Shown here one piece after another: positions 7,204-12,035 of a stretch of DNA of 12,035 nt (the stretch's first letter is position 1; each line of letters starts with the position of its first letter). This DNA is from Actinomycetota bacterium (GTDB taxonomy: Bacteria > Actinomycetota > Actinomycetes > Nanopelagicales > Nanopelagicaceae), in the NCBI GenBank assembly GCA_009698295.1, contig WLQO01000027.1, positions 1 to 12,035 of the forward strand, read 5' to 3'. The position numbers were made by a program, and so were the translations under genes. The notes under the pieces are model-generated. The model saw only the letters and a program-made list of their open reading frames with translations, made no database searches and was not told where the DNA came from.

Positions 7204-7378
7204 ATATCGATAAAAAATTGATAGGCCAGATAAAAATAGTTTTATCGATATTACTTACCAATATCAGGCGCAAAATCGTCGAAAAATAACTCTTTATCGA
7301 TATTTGATATCAGAGGTTGGCTAAGGGTTAATTGAAGCGGTTCAGATCCAGTCGTTCTTAATGCCTTTTTATCGATAT
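7204..7378. repeat. Cluster of four TTTATCGATAT motifs in the rluB-aroH gap
   Basis: The 281-bp gap between rluB and aroH (7165-7445) has no credible gene and about 29% G+C by hand count over 7161-7400, against roughly 45-60% around it. It carries four exact copies of an 11-bp motif with the perfect palindrome TATCGATA at its core: 7204-7214 (inverted), 7241-7251, 7293-7303 and 7368-7378 (all forward). Centre spacings are about 38, 52 and 75 bp. Copies 1 and 2 form a perfect 12-bp inverted repeat (7204-7215 with 7240-7251). Copy 4 runs into a TATAAAT (7376-7382) that could serve as a -10. Binding by a regulator of aroH-tyrA is the simplest idea; a chromosome-architecture site is another. The function is unknown. 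Confidence 0.75.
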
Positions 7379-7445
7379 AAATATAAATTGTCTAATCAAG
7401 TTATAAATACCGCATAGAAGCAGAGGTAAGGGGTACGATTTGCCA

Positions 7446-7811
7446 ATGTCTAGCGTCAGAGCGATCCGTGGGGCGACCCAAGCGGCGGCTAATACCAGCC
7501 AGGCTATAGGCGATGCCACAAAGGAACTTCTGCTGGAGATCCTAAAAGCCAATAACCTCTCACCAGATGAAGTGATCTCAGTAATCTTTACCGTAAGCCC
7601 GGATTTAAATGCCGCCTTTCCGGCAGGATCGGCTCGAGAGCTCGGTTTCAGCGAAGTTCCGCTAATTTGCAGCGTCGAGATCGACGTACCTGGCGCCCTT
7701 GAACGCACGATCAGGGTCATGGCCCACGTAGAAACGAGCCTGTCTAAGAGCGAAATTTCGCATATCTACCTTGGTGCAGCGAAATCGCTTCGGCGAGATA
7801 TCGCCCAATAA
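7446..7811 (+). CDS. aroH: Chorismate mutase, AroH class
   Basis: Converts chorismate to prephenate, the branch point to phenylalanine and tyrosine. The 121-residue product matches the monofunctional trimeric AroH fold of Bacillus subtilis, and its active-site residues align almost number for number: R8 (R7 in Bacillus), R64 (R63), C75, E78 (CSVEID), R90 (TIRVM) and Y108 (HIYLG). This class is unrelated to the helical AroQ class of E. coli. ATG 7446 is used, giving MSSVRAIRG close to the Bacillus N-terminus. However, TTG 7440 in the same frame sits only six bases after AAGGGG (7428-7433) and may be the true start, adding two residues. The gene precedes tyrA by 18 bp, so the product passes directly to the next enzyme. 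Its upstream region holds the TTTATCGATAT cluster. Confidence 0.95.
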   Translation: MSSVRAIRGATQAAANTSQAIGDATKELLLEILKANNLSPDEVISVIFTVSPDLNAAFPAGSARELGFSEVPLICSVEIDVPGALERTIRVMAHVETSLSKSEISHIYLGAAKSLRRDIAQ

Positions 7812-7829
7812 GTGAAAAACCGGTAGAAA

Positions 7830-8918
7830 ATGGCAGATTTTTCGGAGCAGACGCCACCCTTTAAGAGCGTACGTATCGTCGGTTCAGGGTTAATTGGTAC
7901 CTCAATTGGATTAGCCCTGGTCTCTCGCGGTGTCGAGGTGGAGATGGTGGATGTCGATCCGCGAGCCCAAGGCCTTGCCCGAGATCTTGTGAAATCAAGA
8001 GTTTTAACTGACCCGGAGCTAACGGTCTTGGCTCTACCGACTAGTGCTCTGTCTGGTGCTCTGGAGGAGCAATTTTCTATCAACCCAGGATCTAAATTTA
8101 TAGATATTGGCAGTGTTAAGACTAAACCTTTACTTGATGTATCGAAATCCAAGGTTTTAAGGAGCAACTTCCTTGCTACCCATCCGATGGCCGGCCGTGA
8201 GGTCGGCGGCGCTGAGTCAGCTCGCGCCGACTTATTTCAATCTAGAACCTGGGTCTATATACCCTCTGATCTAGCAGGAACTCCTGTAGATCCCGACTTG
8301 TTGAAGTCAGGGATCTGGATGATCAAAGCTCTGGGTGGAGTGCCGGTTGCGATGCAGGCAGATGAGCATGATCGGGCGGTAGCTCTGGTCTCGCATCTGC
8401 CACAGGCTCTCGCCTCGCTCTTGGCTGGGCAACTTATTTCGGGGGATCCAACTTCGCTGGCTTTGGCGGGGGCCGGTCTGCGAGATACCACTCGAATTGC
8501 CGCCTCCAACCCCGCGCTTTGGGATGAGATCCTGACTTCAAATTCACAAGAGTTGCTGCCGCTATTAATAAATCTACAAAGCGATCTTTCTGCGCTAATA
8601 AGCGCCTTTAAGTCGGGAGAATCCGTAGCTAAATTTATTGAAGATGGAAATCAAGGCAGGGCTTTGATTCCGGGTAAACACGGGGGAGTGGCTCGCGAAT
8701 ATACATATCTTCCGGTCGTTATCGAAGATAAGCCTGGCCAATTAGCTGCGCTAGTCAGCGAGTGTGCTGCGGTCAACGTAAATATTGAAGATTTAAGTAT
8801 CGAACACTCACCAGGTCAATTCACTGGACTCATTACCCTTGCACTATCCGAGAATGATGCGCAGATTCTGAGCACGCATCTAATTGGATCGGGTTGGAAC
8901 GTTCACGCTCCGAGATAG
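7830..8918 (+). CDS. tyrA: Prephenate dehydrogenase with C-terminal ACT domain
   Basis: Oxidatively decarboxylates prephenate to 4-hydroxyphenylpyruvate with NAD(P)+, the committed step to tyrosine. The 362-residue protein starts with a dinucleotide-binding fold (VGSGLIGTSIG, GxGxxG at residues 18-23; acidic MVDVD after the second strand suggests NAD). It contains the family motif THPMAGRE with the catalytic His at 118, and an α-helical C-terminal half with DEHDRAVALVSHLPQALA. From about residue 291 an ACT-like segment (YLPVVIEDKPGQLAALVSE onward) probably senses an aromatic amino acid, as in Bacillus-type TyrA with ACT. Feedback control by tyrosine is inferred from this domain. It follows aroH after an 18-bp gap with only a weak ribosome site. 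There is no chorismate mutase domain fused to it; that activity is the separate upstream gene. Confidence 0.95.
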   Translation: MADFSEQTPPFKSVRIVGSGLIGTSIGLALVSRGVEVEMVDVDPRAQGLARDLVKSRVLTDPELTVLALPTSALSGALEEQFSINPGSKFIDIGSVKTKPLLDVSKSKVLRSNFLATHPMAGREVGGAESARADLFQSRTWVYIPSDLAGTPVDPDLLKSGIWMIKALGGVPVAMQADEHDRAVALVSHLPQALASLLAGQLISGDPTSLALAGAGLRDTTRIAASNPALWDEILTSNSQELLPLLINLQSDLSALISAFKSGESVAKFIEDGNQGRALIPGKHGGVAREYTYLPVVIEDKPGQLAALVSECAAVNVNIEDLSIEHSPGQFTGLITLALSENDAQILSTHLIGSGWNVHAPR

Positions 8919-8921
8919 AAT
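8894..8921 (+). promoter_or_regulatory. Candidate promoter for the cmk-der transcript
   Basis: TTGGAA (8894-8899) and TAGAAT (8916-8921) are 16 bases apart at the very end of tyrA. Transcription would begin near 8928, leaving a ~48-base leader with GGGAAG before the ATG at 8976. This is the most likely promoter for cmk-der and pgsA; it was found by eye. Confidence 0.4.
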
Positions 8922-8975
8922 AGATATCGCGTAAATTAAATTTGATATGCGCAAGCAACGATGGGAAGTAAGTAA

Positions 8976-10928
8976 ATGATCGTCGTAGCTATCGATGGAC
9001 CTAGCGGCGCAGGTAAATCCAGCACTGCTAAGGCAGTGGCTAAACGCGCTGGCTGGAGTTACTTAGACACTGGTGCGCTTTACCGAGCGCTGACTTGGCT
9101 CGCGCTACGCGAGAAGTTAGAGAACCCAGAAGAGATATTGGCAGCGCTAAAGAGATTTCCATTGCGTTTTGTTGCAAATCCCAACAACCCGGAAATATTT
9201 GTCGGTGACGTTAATGTAAGTGTTGAAATTCGTTCCGAAGATGTCACCAATGCAGTGAGTAAATTTAGTGCGATCCCAGAATTGCGCGCCGAATTATTAA
9301 ATGTGCAACGTAAGTTTATTTCGAGCGCTGATCGCGGCATAGTCGTTGAAGGACGCGATATCGGAACTGTTGTTGCACCCGATGCTGCTTTAAAAATATA
9401 TTTGCAAGCTGATATTGAAGCCCGCGCACAGCGTCGATCAGCCGAAATAGATGCGCCAACTGATTCAGTTGGCCAATCACTTGCAGCGCGTGATGCTATT
9501 GATTCCACCCGAGCTGCGTCGCCATTAGCGAAAGCGATGGATGCCGTTCTGATTGATTCAACTTCATTAACTTTAGAAGAGACCGCCGATTGGGTATGGG
9601 AGTTGCTCAAGGAACGTTCCTTGCTTGGGCTGCCGATAGTTGCGATTTTAGGTCGTCCTAATGTTGGAAAATCAACGCTAATTAATCGCTTCATCGGACG
9701 TCGCGAAGCAATCGTGGAAGACACACCAGGTGTTACGCGCGATCGCGTGCAATATGAATGTGAATGGGGCGGACGCCGATTTATTATTATGGATACAGGC
9801 GGCTGGGAATCTAAACCTGATGGAATTTCCGTTCAAGTTAGCGCATCGGCTGAACTTGCAATGCAAGAAGCCGATGTCTTGGCCTTCGTAGTCGATGCAC
9901 ATGTTGGGGCGCTAGATGAAGATGACATCTTGGTTCAGGAGCTGCGTAAAGTTAAAAAACCAATGGTTTTAATCGCAAATAAGGTAGATAGTGATGTTGA
10001 TGAAGCCGATGCACATGCGCTTTGGAATTTAGGTTTGGGAGAACCACGCTTTGTTTCAGCGTTGCACGGTCGTGGCAGTGGAGATCTTTTAGATTACATA
10101 GTTTCGGAAATGCCTGAAGTTGGCGGTGCACAGACACAAGATGGCTATCGCAAGATTGCCCTAATTGGTCGACCTAACGTAGGAAAATCAAGTTTATTAA
10201 ATGCGCTAGCGGGGGAGAATCGTTCGATTGTTGATGATGTCGCCGGCACAACGCGAGATCCAGTTGATGAGCTGATTGAATTCGGCGGATCGATCTGGCG
10301 CTTTATCGACACAGCTGGTCTGCGTAAGCGAGCGAATCAGGCAAGTGGCACTGATTATTACGCAACTCTGCGCACACAAGCGGCGTTGGAACGTTGCGAA
10401 TGCGCCGTTGTTGTTCTGGATGCATCTGAACCGATTTCAGAACAAGATTTGCGAGTTATCACAATGGTGGAAGAAGCCGGTAAGGCGATGGTCATTGTGA
10501 TGAATAAATGGGATCTAGTAGATGAAGATCGCCGCGATCAGTTAGATCGCGAAATTGACCGACACTTAGACCAAGTGGAATGGGCCCAGCGAGTTAATGT
10601 CGCCGCTAAAACTGGTTGGCACCGAGATCGGTTAGCGCCTGCACTTCGTACAGCGATCGATAGTTGGGAGCGTCGTGTTCCGACCGCCAAACTCAACTCA
10701 TTCTTGGGTGCACTTATCGGTGCGACTCCACCACCAGTTCGTGGTGGCAAGCAGCCAAAGATTTACTACGCGACACAAGCCGGTATCGCACCACCTAAAT
10801 TTGTGGTCTTCTCAAGTGGTTGGATCGAAGCTTCCTATCGCCGCTTCATTGAACGACGCCTCCGCGAAGAGTTCGGCTTTCCAGGCACTCCAGTGCAGGT
10901 AGCGATCCGAGTCAAAGAGCGCGATTAA
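8976..10928 (+). CDS. cmk-der: Bifunctional cytidylate kinase / GTPase Der fusion
   Basis: One 650-residue frame joins two proteins that are separate in most bacteria. Residues 1 to ~215 are cytidylate kinase (CMP/dCMP phosphorylation): P-loop GPSGAGKSS at 8-16, [11 protein letters not shown] at 29-39 and [11 protein letters not shown] with GRD at 126-128. Residues ~216-650 are Der/EngA, a double GTPase needed for 50S ribosome assembly. GD1 has GRPNVGKST (226-234), [14 protein letters not shown] and NKVD (335-338); GD2 has GRPNVGKSS (398-406), [17 protein letters not shown] and NKWD (510-513); the KH-like end contains [17 protein letters not shown]. All motifs of both halves are intact, so both activities are expected. 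The junction ([21 protein letters not shown]) is short and shows no frameshift. Such fusions are annotated in several actinobacteria, where cmk and der are otherwise adjacent. The stop shares one base with the next ATG (TAATG). Confidence 0.96.
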   Translation: MIVVAIDGPSGAGKSSTAKAVAKRAGWSYLDTGALYRALTWLALREKLENPEEILAALKRFPLRFVANPNNPEIFVGDVNVSVEIRSEDVTNAVSKFSAIPELRAELLNVQRKFISSADRGIVVEGRDIGTVVAPDAALKIYLQADIEARAQRRSAEIDAPTDSVGQSLAARDAIDSTRAASPLAKAMDAVLIDSTSLTLEETADWVWELLKERSLLGLPIVAILGRPNVGKSTLINRFIGRREAIVEDTPGVTRDRVQYECEWGGRRFIIMDTGGWESKPDGISVQVSASAELAMQEADVLAFVVDAHVGALDEDDILVQELRKVKKPMVLIANKVDSDVDEADAHALWNLGLGEPRFVSALHGRGSGDLLDYIVSEMPEVGGAQTQDGYRKIALIGRPNVGKSSLLNALAGENRSIVDDVAGTTRDPVDELIEFGGSIWRFIDTAGLRKRANQASGTDYYATLRTQAALERCECAVVVLDASEPISEQDLRVITMVEEAGKAMVIVMNKWDLVDEDRRDQLDREIDRHLDQVEWAQRVNVAAKTGWHRDRLAPALRTAIDSWERRVPTAKLNSFLGALIGATPPPVRGGKQPKIYYATQAGIAPPKFVVFSSGWIEASYRRFIERRLREEFGFPGTPVQVAIRVKERD

Positions 10929-11491
10929 TGGCCAAGAGCAAGCTCCTCAACGTCCCAAATGCCTTAACTGGCCTGCGCGCTTTGGGAATTCCACTCTTTA
11001 TCTATCTAGCACTTGTGCCGGAAGCCGATGGCTGGGCGATTTTAACTTTAGCTATTGGTGGAGCAACGGATTACTTTGATGGAAAGTTGGCGCGCGCCTG
11101 GGGGCAAGAGTCGCGCTTTGGTGAATTAGCAGATCCCGCGATCGATCGTCTTTATATCGTCGCCACTTTGATTGTGCTTTATATGCGCGAGGCAATTCCA
11201 CTTTGGGTTATCGCTCTTTTACTTGGAAGAGATGTGATCTTGGGGTTAGTAACTCTGGTTATGACACTCAACTCTCTAGCACCACTTAAGGTTACTTATC
11301 TCGGCAAAGCGGCGACATTTAATCTCTTGTACGCCTTTCCATTTCTGCTCCTTGCGCTACATCCAGGTTGGGCGGGGACTGCGGCATATATTTTGGCCTG
11401 GAGTTTTACTTGGTGGGGAGTCGGGCTCTATCTGTACACCGGCGTTACCTATTTCCTAACTGGGGTAGCCGCCATTAGAGTTGCGCGGTAA
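10928..11491 (+). CDS. CDP-alcohol phosphatidyltransferase (PgsA-like membrane enzyme)
   Basis: Integral membrane enzyme that joins a CDP-linked lipid to an alcohol in phospholipid synthesis. The 187-residue protein carries the complete family signature D-x2-D-G-x2-A-R-x8-G-x3-D-x3-D: D48, D51, G52, A55, R56, G65, D69, D73. Several hydrophobic helices are visible (about 14-30, 34-46, 76-86, 90-112, 128-146, 152-180), and the start LLNVPNALTGLRALGIP is typical. Which alcohol is used cannot be read from the sequence; phosphatidylglycerophosphate synthase (PgsA) or cardiolipin synthase are the main options. In Mycobacterium tuberculosis the gene a few positions upstream of gcvH is pgsA2 (Rv1822), a likely ortholog. 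The ATG overlaps the cmk-der stop by one base, so the two are translationally coupled. Confidence 0.9.
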   Translation: MAKSKLLNVPNALTGLRALGIPLFIYLALVPEADGWAILTLAIGGATDYFDGKLARAWGQESRFGELADPAIDRLYIVATLIVLYMREAIPLWVIALLLGRDVILGLVTLVMTLNSLAPLKVTYLGKAATFNLLYAFPFLLLALHPGWAGTAAYILAWSFTWWGVGLYLYTGVTYFLTGVAAIRVAR

Positions 11492-11515
11492 ACAAGAGAT
11501 GACCAAGGAGATTAC

Positions 11516-11893
11516 GTGTCTTTAATACCTGATGATCTGCAGTACACCAAAGAGCACGAATGGGTTAGTCAGACGTCAACTAATGTTTTTCGAATGGGAA
11601 TCACTGATTACGCCCAAGGTGCGCTGGGAGATATTGTTTATGTGCAGCTTCCTAAAGTGGGCGAAAGCGTAACTGCAGATAAAGTTTGCGGTGAAGTTGA
11701 ATCTACAAAGAGCGTCTCTGAAATTTTCGCTCCGGTGACCGGCAAGATTGTTGCGGTAAATGAATCACTTGGGCAAGCTCCAGAAAATATTAATTCGGCA
11801 CCATACGGATCTGGTTGGCTCGCTGAAATCGAGGTTGCCGCAACACCAAGTGGCTTACTATCGCCAGAGCAGTACCGTCAAATTACCGCGTAA
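11516..11893 (+). CDS. gcvH: Glycine cleavage system H protein
   Basis: GcvH carries the aminomethyl group on a lipoyl arm between the P, T and L proteins of the glycine cleavage system. The 125-residue product is full length: LQYTKEHEWV at the N-terminus, GITDYAQGALGDIVYVQLP, and the lipoylation site in GEVESTKSVSE with Lys65 as the modified residue, then APVTGKIVAVNE. The GTG start at 11516 is supported by AAGGAG five bases upstream and by family length. It lies 24 bp after the phosphatidyltransferase gene and is probably in the same transcript. No gcvT, gcvP or lipoylation gene is in the window, so the rest of the system must be elsewhere. I see no convincing hairpin terminator in the following 125 bp. 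Confidence 0.96.
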   Translation: MSLIPDDLQYTKEHEWVSQTSTNVFRMGITDYAQGALGDIVYVQLPKVGESVTADKVCGEVESTKSVSEIFAPVTGKIVAVNESLGQAPENINSAPYGSGWLAEIEVAATPSGLLSPEQYRQITA

Positions 11894-11934
11894 AAATCTC
11901 GCGCTTTTCCACTGAATCTCATCTCTTTTTCCGC

Positions 11935-11963
11935 TTGATTTCTTTCCGCTCTCACCCTAATGT
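11935..11963 (+). promoter_or_regulatory. Candidate promoter for the gene starting at 12019
   Basis: TTGATT (11935-11940) and TAATGT (11958-11963) are separated by 17 bases, the best-spaced -35/-10 pair I found in the window. Transcription would begin near 11970, at the left arm of the inverted repeat 11970-11988. Confidence 0.45.
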
Positions 11964-11969
11964 CAGCCT

Positions 11970-11988
11970 CAGGTAGAAGTTGAACCTG
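11970..11988. promoter_or_regulatory. Inverted repeat, possible operator
   Basis: CAGGT (11970-11974) and ACCTG (11984-11988) are perfect inverted arms around a 9-base spacer, placed at the predicted transcription start of the next gene. The position suits a repressor or a MerR-type regulator. MerR genes follow garA in the syntenic mycobacterial locus, so such a regulator acting here is conceivable but unproven. Confidence 0.35.
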
Positions 11989-12018
11989 TCCGAGGATTGA
12001 AGCGAAAGGAGGCTCGCT

Positions 12019-12035
12019 ATGGAGAATGTGTCAGA
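12019..12035 (+). CDS. Start of the next gene, cut by the window edge
   Basis: An ATG at 12019 follows a near-perfect ribosome site (AAAGGAGG, 12005-12012) at six bases' spacing, and the frame stays open to the window end, reading M-E-N-V-S. Only five complete codons are visible, so the product cannot be identified. In mycobacteria the gene after gcvH is garA, encoding the FHA-domain regulator of 2-oxoglutarate and glutamate metabolism; that is the synteny-based guess. Confidence 0.6.

Noticed and set aside
7204..7378. Replication origin or DnaA-box cluster
   Set aside because: The motif TTTATCGATAT lacks the TTATNCACA core, and no dnaA, dnaN or gyrase genes are near.
7165..7445. dif site for the nearby xerD
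   Set aside because: No arrangement resembling the two Xer half-sites with a 6-8 base centre was found; the repeats are identical palindromes at irregular spacing.
7358..7720. 120-codon minus-strand frame over the motif cluster and aroH
   Set aside because: Mostly antisense to conserved AroH codons; no recognisable domain.
9080..9724. 214-codon minus-strand open frame opposite cmk-der
   Set aside because: It lies wholly antisense to conserved kinase and GTPase motifs, is serine-rich in the manner of a shadow frame and has no family resemblance.
9651..10190. Internal duplication in cmk-der (two GRPNVGKS blocks)
   Set aside because: This is the normal tandem G-domain architecture of Der/EngA, not a recent repeat.
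11894..11934. Terminator after gcvH
   Set aside because: There are T-rich runs but no stable G-C hairpin before them.

Overview
This 12 kb window is a compact piece of an actinobacterial chromosome. Gene density is high, most neighbours overlap or nearly touch, and the gene order pyrG - ald - xerD - parA - scpA - scpB - rluB - aroH - tyrA - cmk/der is a conserved actinobacterial housekeeping block. The fused cytidylate kinase-Der protein, moderate G+C and short gaps suggest a small-genome member of the phylum, perhaps a freshwater Nanopelagicales (acI)-type organism. That lineage call is inference from content and composition only.

Layout. (1) 1-2618: the 3' portion of pyrG (CTP synthase, cut by the left edge) followed two bases later by ald (alanine dehydrogenase). 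(2) 2608-6322: a chromosome-maintenance cluster. xerD reads right and meets tail to tail a leftward pair, an orphan ParA-type ATPase and a small basic protein with a ribbon-helix-helix-like C-terminus. Divergent from parA run scpA and scpB, the non-SMC subunits of condensin. (3) 6323-8918: rluB (23S rRNA pseudouridine synthase) with an odd start region, a 281-bp gap of about 29% G+C carrying four copies of an 11-bp palindromic motif, then aroH (chorismate mutase) and tyrA (prephenate dehydrogenase with a C-terminal ACT domain), which catalyse consecutive steps toward tyrosine. (4) 8976-11893: a single reading frame for cytidylate kinase fused to the double-GTPase ribosome assembly factor Der, then a CDP-alcohol phosphatidyltransferase and gcvH (lipoyl carrier of glycine cleavage). 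(5) 11894-12035: a promoter-like region with an inverted repeat and the first codons of another gene; by synteny with Mycobacterium (pgsA2 ... gcvH - garA) this may be the FHA-domain regulator GarA/OdhI, but too little is visible to identify it.

I saw no tRNA, rRNA, CRISPR array, insertion sequence, prophage or toxin-antitoxin pair. Every large gene belongs to a known family. The least explained parts are the motif cluster at 7204-7378, the ParA/ribbon-helix-helix pair, the start of rluB, and the inverted repeat near 11970. Promoter calls were made by eye from -35/-10 spacing and are weak evidence.
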